64,000 nt of DNA from Bradyrhizobium stylosanthis (GCF_001641335.1 NZ_LVEM01000009.1:86784-150783), one strand, 5' to 3'; shown: positions 52,134-61,200, numbered from the stretch's first letter. Notes: a model not told the origin generated them from the letters alone. Numbers and translations are program-made.

Positions 52134-52447
52134 GCGCGCGATGCCGATATGACCCGGCCCGCACGGAACATTAGAAACTCAGTTTGCAGCGCTCTGAGCA
52201 GTCTCGAGCGACGGCAATTTCGTGCCGGTTAGCGGTTGGATCAATACGACGATCGAGGTCGAGCCCGCAGTCGAGCACAGCGGTGGCCGGTGATCAGCGA
52301 GATACCGCTGAGATGGACCGAAGGATACATGACGAAAGACCGGTCCTACTCGTACGAAAGAAGGCCGTACTCGAAGTTTATGTTGCGGGCGACGAAGATG
52401 CCGTCGCCCACGAGGTGGCGGTCCGACCTCGTGCCTTGGAGAGGTCC
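52134..52447 (+). other. Gap before a small membrane protein
   Basis: No strong candidate. A 40-codon frame from 52330 ends as ATGA on the start at 52448, and an overlapping frame reads RPVLLVRKKAVLEVYVAGDE; they cannot both be real and neither is supported enough to call. Confidence 0.3.
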
Positions 52448-52771
52448 ATGACCAGCACTAAGAGGCCATCGACGATCGAGACATCCAATCCACGAGACGG
52501 CAAGCTCGCCAGATGGGCGATCATTACCGTGCTGATCGCGCTGCTCGTCGCGGCCTGCGTGCTCGGCTATCTCGGCTGGACCAGAACGGATGTAAAGGTG
52601 CCGGAGTCCGGCTACGTCGCTTTGGTGATGGGCGTGGTGTTCTCGCTGGTAGTCGGCGTGGGTTTGATGACGCTGGTGTTCTACAGCAGCCGCGGCGGCT
52701 ATGATGAACCGGCGGTGCTGATCAAGCAGCTGGAGAGCGATGGGGACGATGAGCCTGGGAGACCGGGTTGA
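52448..52771 (+). CDS. Two-helix membrane protein (107 aa)
   Basis: The protein has two hydrophobic helices, WAIITVLIALLVAACVLGYL and YVALVMGVVFSLVVGVGLMT, linked by a short segment, with a basic N-terminus and an acidic C-terminus. The start at 52448 is preceded by GGAGAGG. I do not recognise the family. It lies at the end of the sorbosone-type dehydrogenase run, 314 bp away, and is followed by an IS element. Confidence 0.55.
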   Translation: MTSTKRPSTIETSNPRDGKLARWAIITVLIALLVAACVLGYLGWTRTDVKVPESGYVALVMGVVFSLVVGVGLMTLVFYSSRGGYDEPAVLIKQLESDGDDEPGRPG

Positions 52772-53026
52772 GGCCACGCAGAATGCCAGCCGCGGATGGC
52801 GCGTACTACAGCCTCGCTCATTGCAGCAACCGGCGCGACGCCTCTTCCAGCTCTCTTCGAAAGGCCGCAATTCAAAGTTGAACGACGCATGCGGTGCGAT
52901 TCTGGTGGGGCCACGTGCCAAATCTCCTCCGCGGGCGCGCCGCTTGATGAAGCAATCATCCGGTTGATCCGGCCAACCTTTCCGCGTCCCCTCGAGATCA
53001 ATTACGGCATCGATGAGGACATAGGA

Positions 53027-54567
53027 AGTCGCCCGTGAAGAATGCGGATTGGTCTGAGAAATAAGCAGAATTTGTCTTGATGTAGTATTCGATTTTGCAG
53101 GAAAGCGGGGTGTTGGACCTCGCTTTCTTGCGTTTTAGGATTTTGCTTTTGGGCGATTCGTGATTCCCTGACGGCGTCGTCGACATTGGGGAATGCGATG
53201 AGCAAGCCGAGGGATGATCGCCAGAAAGACCTGTTGCTTCCGGCGCTTGATCAGATCATCGACATGGGTCATCCGCTGGTGCGGTTGGCAGCGCTGATCG
53301 ACTGGAACATCCTGAATGAGCGCTTCAGTTCAGTGTGCCAAGCAGGGTCGGGCCAGCCGGGCTTGCCGACGCGGCTAGTCGCCGGCCTGTTCATTTTGAA
53401 GCACATGCACAACCTGTCAGATGAGGTGCTGTGCGCTCGCTGGATCGAGAACCCCTATTACCAATACTTCTGCGGCGAATTGAGCTTCTGCCACCGTCTG
53501 CCGTTCGATCGATCGTCGATGACACGCTGGCGGCAGCGGCTCGGCGAGGAACAGCTCGTCGCCCTGATCCAGGAAAGTCTTTCAGTGGCGCACAAGACCG
53601 GCGCCATCGGTCCCAAGGACCTGGAACGGGTGGTCGTCGATACCACAGTGCAGCCCAAGGCGGTTGCACATCCGACCGACGCGCGGCTGCTGCATCGAGC
53701 AATCACCAAGCTGGTCGGGCTCGCCAAGCGCAACCGTGTGCCGATACGCCAGAGCTATCTGCGCCTGGCCAAGCGCGCCGCCATCATGACCGGCCGCTAT
53801 ACCCACGCCCACCAGTTCAAACGCGCCCGGCGGCAGCTCAAGTTCCTGCGGACACGGCTTGGCCGGATCATCCGCGACATCCGCCGCAAGATTGATGGCG
53901 ATACGGTGCTGGAAGCTCGCTTCGGCCCGTTGCTCGGTTTAGCGCAGCAGGTGCGCAGCCAGGATCAGCATCAGCGCGGTCCGAAGGTCTATGCGTTACA
54001 TGCTCCGGAGGTTGAGTGCATCGGCAAAGGTAAACCCCGCGCGCCCTACGAGTTCGGCTGCAAGGTCAGCATCGCCACCCCTGTGACGTCTCCGAAGGGC
54101 GGCCAGTTCGTGCTCCATGCCAAGGCCCTGCATGGCAATCCCTTCGATGGGCACACGCTCGGTCCCGTAATCGCCGACATGGAGAAGCTCACCGGGGTGG
54201 AGACTCGCCGTATCCACGTCGACAAAGGATATCGCGGTCACAACCACCCGCATCGGTTCAGGGTCTGGATCTCGGGTCAGGTCCGCCGCGTCACAGCTTC
54301 CATCCGTCGCGAGATGAAGCGTCGCGCGCCTGTCGAGCCTGTCATCGGCCACGTCAAGGCCGAGCACCGCATGGACAGAAATTATCTCAAGGGACGCCTC
54401 GGCGACCGCATCAACACTGTTCTCGCCGCCGCCGGCTATAACTTCGGTCTGCTGCTGCGATGGCTCGCAGAGCTCTTGCGTGTCATCATCCGAGCCTTCT
54501 TCGAGACCGTCCCGGCTCGGAACACCGCTTGGGCCGGGCGCCGCCGCCAGTCCTTCACGAACGACTC
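53027..54567 (+). mobile_element. IS5-family insertion sequence
   Basis: A complete-looking DDE transposase gene is flanked by imperfect inverted ends: AAGTCGCCCGTGAAGAA at 53026-53042 and, on the opposite strand, AGTCGTTCGTGAAGGA at 54566-54551. They match at about 13 of 16 positions. I set the ends there; a target duplication is not obvious, so borders are approximate. The insertion separates the small membrane protein from the DUF6894 gene. Confidence 0.62.
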
Positions 54568-54703
54568 GAGAGGCCAAATCACCGCTGCCATGTTGGCTTC
54601 TGCCAGAATGAATTGGACCGGTCTTGCGGGTCCCGCCCCATTATTAAGTTCACTTTTGTACAATCGGTTGGAACGAAAACATGCGCTCCGCGTGGAGTCG
54701 TGA
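53198..54703 (+). CDS. IS5-family DDE transposase
   Basis: The protein starts MSKPRDDRQKDLLLPALDQI and has the IS5-type N-terminal domain with LPTRLVAGLFILKHMHNLSD. The DDE triad is visible: VVVDTTVQPKA, RIHVDKGYRGHNH and VEPVIGHVKAEHRMDRNYL. All three catalytic residues and the Y-(2)-R-(3)-E-like region are intact. The reading frame passes through the right inverted end (RRQSFTNDS) and runs 45 codons into flanking DNA, because the usual stop at the end is missing in this copy. The tail beyond about residue 456 is therefore flank-encoded. Confidence 0.93.
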   Translation: MSKPRDDRQKDLLLPALDQIIDMGHPLVRLAALIDWNILNERFSSVCQAGSGQPGLPTRLVAGLFILKHMHNLSDEVLCARWIENPYYQYFCGELSFCHRLPFDRSSMTRWRQRLGEEQLVALIQESLSVAHKTGAIGPKDLERVVVDTTVQPKAVAHPTDARLLHRAITKLVGLAKRNRVPIRQSYLRLAKRAAIMTGRYTHAHQFKRARRQLKFLRTRLGRIIRDIRRKIDGDTVLEARFGPLLGLAQQVRSQDQHQRGPKVYALHAPEVECIGKGKPRAPYEFGCKVSIATPVTSPKGGQFVLHAKALHGNPFDGHTLGPVIADMEKLTGVETRRIHVDKGYRGHNHPHRFRVWISGQVRRVTASIRREMKRRAPVEPVIGHVKAEHRMDRNYLKGRLGDRINTVLAAAGYNFGLLLRWLAELLRVIIRAFFETVPARNTAWAGRRRQSFTNDSRGQITAAMLASARMNWTGLAGPAPLLSSLLYNRLERKHALRVES

Positions 54704-54736
54704 ATTGGCAGCAAAGAGAACTCCGGAGAGTTCCAG

Positions 54737-54967
54737 ATGCCCAGATTCTATTTCCACAAGCACATAAATGGGCAAACAGTGCCGGACCGTCGAGGCACTT
54801 CGCTTCGCAACGAAAACGAAGCATGCGCCCACGCCGTTCGCTGCACGCCTCTGACTCTCAGGAAACTGGCCAAGAGCCGGAAGAACACCTACCTTGCCTG
54901 GGAGGTGTCGGACGGCGAACGCACGATTTTTGTTGTCAGAGGAAAACTCGTCATAGAGAGGCGCTAA
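54737..54967 (+). CDS. DUF6894-type small protein
   Basis: The 76-residue protein begins MPRFYFHKHINGQTVPDRRG-TSLRNENEACAHAV, matching the MPRYFFHxxxG...D..G..L pattern of the DUF6894 family, which is widespread and multi-copy in rhizobia. No function is known. GGAGAG is found just upstream. Its promoter may have been replaced when the IS inserted 170 bp upstream. Confidence 0.75.
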   Translation: MPRFYFHKHINGQTVPDRRGTSLRNENEACAHAVRCTPLTLRKLAKSRKNTYLAWEVSDGERTIFVVRGKLVIERR

Positions 54968-55140
54968 GGCCCCACTTCGGTACGGGCGGCCTCGGAACTT
55001 TGGTGCCAGAATGCCGTTTTTATGGCCAGCATTTACCGAGCGGCCAAGAGGGAGGCGCTGTTGCGGTATGTGTCAGGGCCCGGTTACCCTCGCCGGGTCC
55101 GTCTCAGTTGTCGGACTCCTCCAGCAATCAAGTGCGAAGG

Positions 55141-55154
55141 TTGACGGTCGTCAT
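55141..55154 (+). promoter_or_regulatory. FixK/FNR-type box of the gene at 55237
   Basis: TTGACGGTCGTCAT with TAAAAT at 55176-55181, centres 31 bp apart. A very good class II layout with the ATG at 55237 downstream. Confidence 0.58.
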
Positions 55155-55236
55155 GGCCGCGCGCTTGACCTCCGTTAAAATTGGCCTTGATCGGTAGCGT
55201 TTTCCACCGAGCCACTCGTGGCAATGAAGCAGCGCC

Positions 55237-55440
55237 ATGCCTAAACGGCGCCGACGTGTGCACCACTCCCAACCACTGGAACAACGCCTCACCCAAGAGG
55301 CGCAGGATCTGCGCGAGGCCGCGAAAGCGCTTCCGCCGTGCGCCGAGCGCGAGGCACTTCTTCGCAAAGCTAGGCAGAACGAGACAGCCTCCCATATGGT
55401 GGAGTGGCTTTCTTCGCCCGGTCTAAGGGGGCCGACGTAA
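55237..55440 (+). CDS. Small helical rhizobial protein (67 aa)
   Basis: The protein MPKRRRRVHHSQPLEQRLTQ continues EAQDLREAAKALPPCAEREA and ends ETASHMVEWLSSPGLRGPT. It is basic at the start and helical in the middle, a pattern repeated in many small Bradyrhizobium proteins. The function is unknown. The FixK/FNR-type box upstream suggests low-oxygen expression. Confidence 0.6.
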   Translation: MPKRRRRVHHSQPLEQRLTQEAQDLREAAKALPPCAEREALLRKARQNETASHMVEWLSSPGLRGPT

Positions 55441-55793
55441 ATGCGCAGCTATGCATGAGTCCGAGTCTGGCCCATCGGCGAAGTGGCGGCACTCCTCCTC
55501 GAGGTCCGCTGACGGAGGAACCGCGGATGAGATTTGCTCAGGTTGGGTTTTTCGCATTTTGACCCAATGCGAACTGTTGGTTTAGTGAAGGCTGCCGAGC
55601 GGCTTGGTCCTGATAAGAACGAACTGCACGGCGCGCCACTCCGTGCATCGACAGCCGTGTGCCCGTCGCATTTTTGCGTTTGCGCCTGCTGTGGCAAATT
55701 GCGCCAGTGTGCACTTTTATACATTCATGTGGAACGCATTCCGTTCAACGGACTTCACATCCCGACGTCAATATTGCTTGACGATCAGGCAGG
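55441..55793 (+). other. Gap before the second receiver protein
   Basis: About 350 bp without a supported gene. It has an AT-rich patch near 55770 that could hold the promoter. Confidence 0.35.
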
Positions 55794-56204
55794 GTGGAAA
55801 ATGCTGTGGAACAAGTGCAGGCACTCCCGACGATATTGCTCGTCAAGGATGATCAGTTAATTCAGAGTATCGTCGAGGAGGCTCTGACGGAAGGCGGGTT
55901 TGAGGTCAGCATTTTTGCATCAGGCGAGGAAGCGGTAGCCGCCCTAAGCCGCGAGACCTTTCGCGCAGTTGTCAGCGACATCCATCTGTCCGGCAAAATC
56001 GAGGGGTGGGAAGTTGCCCGTGTGGCGCGAGAGATCGATCCCGCGCTACCAATAATCTACATGACGGGCAAAGCAGCCGAGGAGTGGCCATCGAAGGGCG
56101 TGCCGAATAGCGTGCTTCTCACAAAACCGTTCGCGCCTGCTCAGCTTGTGACCGCCGTTTCCCAACTCTTGAATGCCAACACGCCAACCGGCAACGCGCC
56201 GTAG
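55794..56204 (+). CDS. Receiver-only response regulator, copy 2
   Basis: The product is a single receiver domain that aligns with the one at 24827 block by block: LIQSIVEEALTEGGFEVSIF, VVSDIHLSGKIEGWEVARVA, PIIYMTGKAAEEWPSKGVPN and LLTKPFAPAQLVTAVSQLL. The phosphoacceptor Asp, Thr and Lys are kept. One of the acidic pair residues at the start reads LVKDDQ, with Lys in place of the usual Glu (LVEDD), which may alter metal binding. The start is a GTG, at 55794 or 55809. No output domain or kinase is nearby. Confidence 0.86.
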   Translation: MENAVEQVQALPTILLVKDDQLIQSIVEEALTEGGFEVSIFASGEEAVAALSRETFRAVVSDIHLSGKIEGWEVARVAREIDPALPIIYMTGKAAEEWPSKGVPNSVLLTKPFAPAQLVTAVSQLLNANTPTGNAP

Positions 56205-56459
56205 TACAAGATGCGGGGGACCTCACGGCCTCACGCAAAATTCACAGGCGACTAGGAATCGACGCCCTGTGGCCCAAGATCGCCTGCTATCGCCTCGGCC
56301 AGAATTCGCTGCGCCGCCTTGGTTGGAGCGAAGCCGGCAAAGCCGGCTTGCCTCGAAGCGCCGGCGTGTTGCCGATGGCGACGATGGCGCCATTGACACA
56401 TAGCGGCCGGTCTCGCGGTCCCGGTTAGCCGCAATGTTGCGTCAATCGATCGCTGGCAC

Positions 56460-56473
56460 TTGACAGATGTCAC
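56460..56473. promoter_or_regulatory. FixK/FNR-like box, imperfect
   Basis: TTGACAGATGTCAC resembles TTGA-N6-TCAA with one mismatch. No gene starts within 300 bp on either side, so the target is unclear. Confidence 0.3.
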
Positions 56474-56967
56474 TGTTTCAGCCCGTGCGCCAGTATTTGT
56501 ACGCAAGATCCCTTCAGCAAAAATTGAGTCCTGTCAAGGCATGCGGCTCTTCCCTCTACGAAACTGCAGTTAGCGACTCTCCTCACGTCGCTTGCCCCTC
56601 CCGGGCCCCCCGTGACTTGGACCGCCAGCGAAAGCCGCGCGGTCCTTCTTTTCAATCCTAATCGCCGATGACAATAGGGAGCCCGATCATCAAACCCGGC
56701 AGATTGGTCCATGCTTTCTCTCGGGCCGGCAATCATCGCGGAGCGCTTGACCGTATGGCGCGAATGGATCGGCACTCGAACGACTGCATTCCGCTTGGAA
56801 TTCCAATTAGTACGAGCAGGAACGGCGACCCGGCGGTGCCCCAGATAGCTCGCAGGCGACATCTACCGCCATCCCCACACGTCGATGGGTGTCAACTGAC
56901 CGATCGCGCTACGCCTTCCATGGAGACGCTCGCTCGAGTGGGCTGTTATCGAATTACCGAGTTCCAA

Positions 56968-56981
56968 TTGACGATCATCAT
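56968..56981 (+). promoter_or_regulatory. FixK/FNR-like box before 57033
   Basis: TTGACGATCATCAT differs from TTGA-N6-TCAA at the last base. It is 51 bp before the ATG at 57033. Confidence 0.42.
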
Positions 56982-57032
56982 GGCGCTCCCTGCGAAAACA
57001 TTGGCTTTTCGCTCCGACGAAAGGATTGCACC

Positions 57033-57275
57033 ATGGCAACACTGTCTGCAGTACCTGAGCAGCCTGAGTGCTCCCAACTGGCTGATCTCAGCCGCATCCT
57101 GCTCAATCCCGCCCGCTCCAAGCAATCTTCCGAAGGCGCTTCGTGTCGTGGGTATGACTTCATTGCACCGCTGGACGCCGACGGGGACATCGATTCTCAC
57201 CCGGGGAATACGTCTCGACTAGTGGAAAGGACCGCGAGGATGCGGTCGACGCAGTCGTGCTCTCGATGGGTCTGA
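57033..57275 (+). CDS. Small protein, likely truncated (80 aa)
   Basis: The ATG at 57033 follows GAAAGGA. The start, MATLSAVPEQPECSQLADLS, then ILLNPARSKQSSEGASCRGY-DFIAPLDADGDID, resembles a rhizobial family in which a longer domain follows after the APLDADGxID block. Here the sequence after HPGNTSRLV no longer looks like it, and the frame ends soon. A frameshift in the second half is likely. The function of the family is unknown. Confidence 0.45.
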   Translation: MATLSAVPEQPECSQLADLSRILLNPARSKQSSEGASCRGYDFIAPLDADGDIDSHPGNTSRLVERTARMRSTQSCSRWV

Positions 57276-57303
57276 TCACCTCTTCCGCACTCGAACCCAA
57301 GCT

Positions 57304-58137
57304 ATGACGAACGCCATGATCAAGGACGTAATGCTCCGGCTGGACGGGACATCTGCGGATGACGCGTGCCTGGCCGCCGCTGCCCAGATCGCAGCAATGT
57401 TCGACTGCCATATCACCGGCTTGTTCTTCAATATTGTTCGGGACGAATTCGAAGGCGACAGCGCCGACCAAACCGCAAAGTCGAAAGAGGCAGCGAGGCA
57501 GGCCGGCGACGCCACTGAAGCCATGCTGCTCCAGCGTCTCACACGCCTGCATCATTCAACAAACTTACGTCGCTTCGACGTCACCGGCGATCTTGATCTG
57601 GCCGAGACCGCATTGCTGATGGCGCGCACCGCCGACACATTTGTAGCGCTCCGGCCGAACGGTCGGTCCAATGAGCCGCATGACCTGATGGACAATCTGC
57701 TTTTCGGTACCGGACGCCATCTGTTTCTGGTTCCTGATGACTGGACGGGTTTCAAGCCCCTGGACAACGCGATCGTCGCCTGGAATGGCAGCCGAGAGTC
57801 CGCGCGTGCCGTTGCGGAGGCCCTGCCCTTGTTACAAGTTGCGAAAAAGGTTGGCGTGCTTGTAGTGGAAGGCGAGCGTCAAACCAGAGCGGATCCGCTG
57901 AAGGCAAATGACGCCGTACAGCACCTGCGGCATCATGGCATCGATGCCGTCAAATATCGCGCAGTCGGCGAGGAAGACGATACGGCCGACATCCTCGTCA
58001 CAGAATGCCGCAGCCTCGGTGCGAACCTGCTAGTGATCGGCAGTTACGGTCACTCTGGCTTGCACGAATTGCTGCCAGGCAGCACAACCAGCCGGATCCT
58101 GCGCATCGCGCCACTTCCCTTGCTCATCGCGCACTAG
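57304..58137 (+). CDS. Universal stress protein, two-domain, second copy
   Basis: The 277-residue protein has MIKDVMLRLDGTSADDACLA and AQIAAMFDCHITGLFFNIVR in the first half. The second half has AIVAWNGSRESARAVAEALP and ends with LLVIGSYGHSGLHELLPGST-TSRIL, a complete G-2x-G-9x-G-(S/T) ATP-binding loop. It is homologous to the USP at 42408 and to hypoxia-linked USPs of other bacteria. It lies 28 bp downstream of the truncated small gene. The start may be at 57304 or 57316. Confidence 0.9.
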   Translation: MTNAMIKDVMLRLDGTSADDACLAAAAQIAAMFDCHITGLFFNIVRDEFEGDSADQTAKSKEAARQAGDATEAMLLQRLTRLHHSTNLRRFDVTGDLDLAETALLMARTADTFVALRPNGRSNEPHDLMDNLLFGTGRHLFLVPDDWTGFKPLDNAIVAWNGSRESARAVAEALPLLQVAKKVGVLVVEGERQTRADPLKANDAVQHLRHHGIDAVKYRAVGEEDDTADILVTECRSLGANLLVIGSYGHSGLHELLPGSTTSRILRIAPLPLLIAH

Positions 58138-58170
58138 TTCCAGGGCCGACCTTACGTCTCGAACTCGCGA

Positions 58171-58184
58171 TTGACGGCTGTCAA
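58171..58184 (+). promoter_or_regulatory. FixK/FNR-type box of the hsp20-lon unit
   Basis: TTGACGGCTGTCAA, a perfect TTGA-N6-TCAA site 108 bp before the ATG at 58293. TCATAG at 58204-58209 is a possible but weak -10. Confidence 0.52.
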
Positions 58185-58292
58185 GGTAGGTTCGCGCGGC
58201 GCATCATAGGGTGAGTCAGGCAGCTAGCTGATCGGAAATAGCTGTACGGCAGAAGGCCTAGCGCGCTTTCGGCTTGGCTCGGGAACCGATTA

Positions 58293-58700
58293 ATGACCGC
58301 GATCGATCCAAGAGCGCTGATGTGGACCAGGGCGTGCGAACTCATCGATCGCGCCGAGCGATTGCACCGCCAGTTCTTCCGGCCGACATCGGAGCCAATT
58401 GGCGAGACGATTTGGGAACCTCCAGTCGATATTGTCGAGACAGAGTCCGATATCGTGATCACCGTTGCTCTCCCCGGCGTTGACGAGAATGCCGTGACGG
58501 TATCGGTGGAAGTCGACCGCGTTCTCGTGGTGGGATTGCGGCGTCCGAGCGCGATCCCGCGGGGGAGCCTTGTTCATCGGCTCGAAATTCCCTACGGAAG
58601 GTTCGAACGGCAGATAAGTTTCACCGGCAGGCGGCTTCAGCTTAGTGAGTTCGAACTCGCCTTTGGCTGCCTCTCGCTGAAGTTCACCAAACAATTGTAG
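58293..58700 (+). CDS. Hsp20 family small heat-shock protein, fourth copy
   Basis: The 135-residue protein has WEPPVDIVETESDIVITVAL-PGVDENAV and VSVEVDRVLVVGLRRPSAIP, then HRLEIPYGRFERQISFTG, a compact alpha-crystallin domain with short ends. It differs from the three heat-island copies and lacks a ROSE leader; its regulation appears to be by the FixK/FNR-type box. Lon starts 16 bp after its stop, so the two form a chaperone-protease unit. Confidence 0.92.
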   Translation: MTAIDPRALMWTRACELIDRAERLHRQFFRPTSEPIGETIWEPPVDIVETESDIVITVALPGVDENAVTVSVEVDRVLVVGLRRPSAIPRGSLVHRLEIPYGRFERQISFTGRRLQLSEFELAFGCLSLKFTKQL

Positions 58701-58716
58701 ATTGGAGGACGGCTCC

Positions 58717-61149
58717 ATGCCTGATGCGACTGGCAATTCGAGCGCCGCGGCCGCTCAAAGCCATCCCGTCATTCCAGAGGATGCTACCATTATCCTTCCG
58801 GTTCGAAACACGTTGCTGTTTCCGGGCAATGTGCTGCCGCTAACGATCGCCAGACCGTCCTCAATCGCGGCGGTCCAGGAGGCCGTTCGAGGCGCACGCA
58901 GGATCGGCCTGCTGCTGCAGGACGATCCCAATATCGAACAGCCCGAGCCGGAGCAACTGCGGCGCGTCGGCACCATCGCCGAAATCTTGCGCTATGTCAC
59001 CTCGGAGCTGACCCACTACGTCATCTGTCGAGGACTGCGACGATTCCGTGTGAGCGAGTTTCTCCCCGGCTATCCATTTCTGGTCGCGCGGGTCAAGGAG
59101 ATCGGCGTATCGGAGGTGATCACGCCCGAGATCGAAGCACGGATGCGCCTGCTAAAGATGCGCGCGCGCGACGCGATTCAGCTGCTACCGAACCTGCCGC
59201 AAGAGATCGGCCCTGCAATCGAAGGCTTGGAGTCACCATCGGCGCTCGCCGACTTCCTTGCTGGGATCATCGACATACCAGTCGCCGAAAAGCAGGATCT
59301 GCTCGAGACCTTCGACGTCACTCAGCTTCTTGACAAGCTGCTCGGGCTGTTAGCGAAGCGAATCCAGGTACTGCAACTTTCGAAGCAAATCGGTGAACAA
59401 ACCGAACAAACCCTGTCATCGCAACAGCGCGAACACATTCTTCGCGAGCAGCTTCGTCAAATCCAGAAGGAGCTGGGCGACGACGACCCCAAATCCGCCG
59501 AATTGAGGGAGCTAGCAGAAAAGATCGACAAGGCCGGCATGCCAAAGAACGCTGAGGAGCAGGCCCGGCGGGAACTGAAGCGTCTTGAACGGCTACCGGA
59601 GATAGCGGCCGAGTATGGCATGGTGCGAAGCTATCTCGAATGGCTCGTGGAGTTGCCGTGGTCGAAGTGCGATCCCGAGCGCATTGATGTTGATGCGGCG
59701 CGGCAGATCCTCGAAGAGGATCACTATGGAATCGAGAAAGTGAAACGCCGCATTCTGGAATATCTGGCGGTACGCAAACTCAATCCGGAAGGCAAGAGTC
59801 CCATTCTTTGCTTCGTCGGCCCTCCCGGCGTCGGCAAGACGTCGCTCGGCCAAAGCATCGCACGCGCAACCGATCGAAAGTTCGTGCGTCTCAGCCTCGG
59901 CGGCGTACACGACGAGAGTGAAATACGTGGACACCGTCGCACCTACGTGGGCGCGTTGCCCGGCAACATCATCCAGTCGATCAGCAAGGCCGGCACCCGC
60001 AACCCGGTCATGATGCTGGACGAGATGGACAAGTTGGGCGCTGGATTCCACGGCGATCCCGCCGCCGCACTGTTGGAAGTTCTCGATCCGGAGCAAAACG
60101 CGACGTTCCGCGACAACTACCTTGCCGTTCCCTTCGACCTTTCAAAAGTCCTGTTCATTGGCACGGGCAATGTGCTGGATAACATTCCTCTCGCGGTACG
60201 CGACCGGATGGAAGTCATCGAAATCCCCGGCTACATTGAGGACGAGAAGCTGGCCATCGCGAAGCGCTACCTGGTCAGACGTCAATTGTCGTCGGCCGGC
60301 CTCGGTGAGGAGCAATGCCAGATCGACGACGACGTCCTGCGGGCCGTCATCCGCGATTATACGCGCGAGGCCGGCGTGAGAAGCCTCGAGCGCCGGCTCG
60401 GCGCAATTTGTCGGCACGCCGCGATGCTGATCGCTGAGGGCAGGTCGACGCGCGTCGTCATCACGGTGGCAGATCTCCAGAGCATATTGGGACCGAAGCG
60501 ATACGAGCCGGAGACTGCCATGCGGACCAGCGTGCCAGGCGTGGCGACCGGGCTCGCCTGGACGCCTGCTGGAGGGGATATACTGTTCGTCGAGGCGACC
60601 AGCGTTCCGGGCCGCGGCAAGCTCATCCTCACTGGTCAGCTTGGCGATGTGATGAAGGAGAGCGCCCAGGCCGCATTGACGTTGGTGAAGTCGCGCGCTG
60701 CCGAATTCGGCATCGACATAAAGAAGTTGCAGAAGGCCGATGTCCACGTTCACGTTCCAGCCGGCGCGATCCCGAAGGACGGTCCAAGCGCTGGCGTGGC
60801 GATGTTTATGGCGCTGACGTCGCTTCTGACGGGGCGCACGATCCGAAACGACACGGCGATGACCCGCGAAATCTCGCTGCGCGGCCTGGTGCTTCCAATC
60901 GGCGGCGTGAAAGAGAAAGTGCTGGCAGCGATCCAGGCCGGTATCGCCACGGTCATGCTGCCGGCACGCAACCGAAAGGACATCGAGGACGTGCCCGAAA
61001 AAGCGCGCAAGCAGATTCGCTTCGTCTGGCTCGAAAGGGTCGACGACGCCGTCGAAGCAGCCTTTGACCCTCTGCAAGCCGAGCTGCAGGACCTGCCCGG
61101 GACGACGCATGCAACCACGACGGAACGGTGGGCGGCGCGGTCCCGGTAA
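58717..61149 (+). CDS. lon: Lon ATP-dependent protease
   Basis: The 810-residue protein has the LAN substrate domain (ILPVRNTLLFPGNVLPLTIA), the AAA+ ATPase with Walker A GPPGVGKTSLGQSI at about 368 and Walker B MLDEMDKLG, and the protease domain with the catalytic Ser691 (PKDGPSAGVAMF) and Lys near 734 (GGVKEKVLAA). Lon degrades misfolded and regulatory proteins. GGAGGA lies 7 bp before the ATG at 58717. It is probably an extra copy besides the housekeeping lon, since it lies in a stress region behind an hsp20. Confidence 0.97.
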   Translation: MPDATGNSSAAAAQSHPVIPEDATIILPVRNTLLFPGNVLPLTIARPSSIAAVQEAVRGARRIGLLLQDDPNIEQPEPEQLRRVGTIAEILRYVTSELTHYVICRGLRRFRVSEFLPGYPFLVARVKEIGVSEVITPEIEARMRLLKMRARDAIQLLPNLPQEIGPAIEGLESPSALADFLAGIIDIPVAEKQDLLETFDVTQLLDKLLGLLAKRIQVLQLSKQIGEQTEQTLSSQQREHILREQLRQIQKELGDDDPKSAELRELAEKIDKAGMPKNAEEQARRELKRLERLPEIAAEYGMVRSYLEWLVELPWSKCDPERIDVDAARQILEEDHYGIEKVKRRILEYLAVRKLNPEGKSPILCFVGPPGVGKTSLGQSIARATDRKFVRLSLGGVHDESEIRGHRRTYVGALPGNIIQSISKAGTRNPVMMLDEMDKLGAGFHGDPAAALLEVLDPEQNATFRDNYLAVPFDLSKVLFIGTGNVLDNIPLAVRDRMEVIEIPGYIEDEKLAIAKRYLVRRQLSSAGLGEEQCQIDDDVLRAVIRDYTREAGVRSLERRLGAICRHAAMLIAEGRSTRVVITVADLQSILGPKRYEPETAMRTSVPGVATGLAWTPAGGDILFVEATSVPGRGKLILTGQLGDVMKESAQAALTLVKSRAAEFGIDIKKLQKADVHVHVPAGAIPKDGPSAGVAMFMALTSLLTGRTIRNDTAMTREISLRGLVLPIGGVKEKVLAAIQAGIATVMLPARNRKDIEDVPEKARKQIRFVWLERVDDAVEAAFDPLQAELQDLPGTTHATTTERWAARSR

Positions 61150-61179
61150 CTCGCACTTATCGATGTAACGGCGCCGGAC

Positions 61180-61200
61180 GCATGATCATCGTGATCATGC
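61180..61200. terminator. Inverted repeat between lon and the convergent gene
   Basis: GCATGATCA-TCG-TGATCATGC is a perfect 9-bp stem with a three-base loop, 30 bp past the lon stop and 27 bp before the stop of the convergent DUF3775 gene. It may terminate both, though no T-run follows. Confidence 0.5.

Larger units (their letters stand above)
56205..57032 (+). other. Gene-poor gap of about 830 bp with two box-like sites
   Basis: I find no supported gene. TTGACAGATGTCAC at 56460 and TTGACGATCATCAT at 56968 resemble the FixK/FNR boxes of the region; the second could drive the gene at 57033. Confidence 0.35.

Noticed and set aside
52796..53038. 80-codon frame before the IS element
   Set aside because: No convincing composition or ribosome binding site; it ends inside the left IS border.
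56470..56862. 130-codon minus-strand frame
   Set aside because: Arg/Ser-rich translation with no conserved-looking block.
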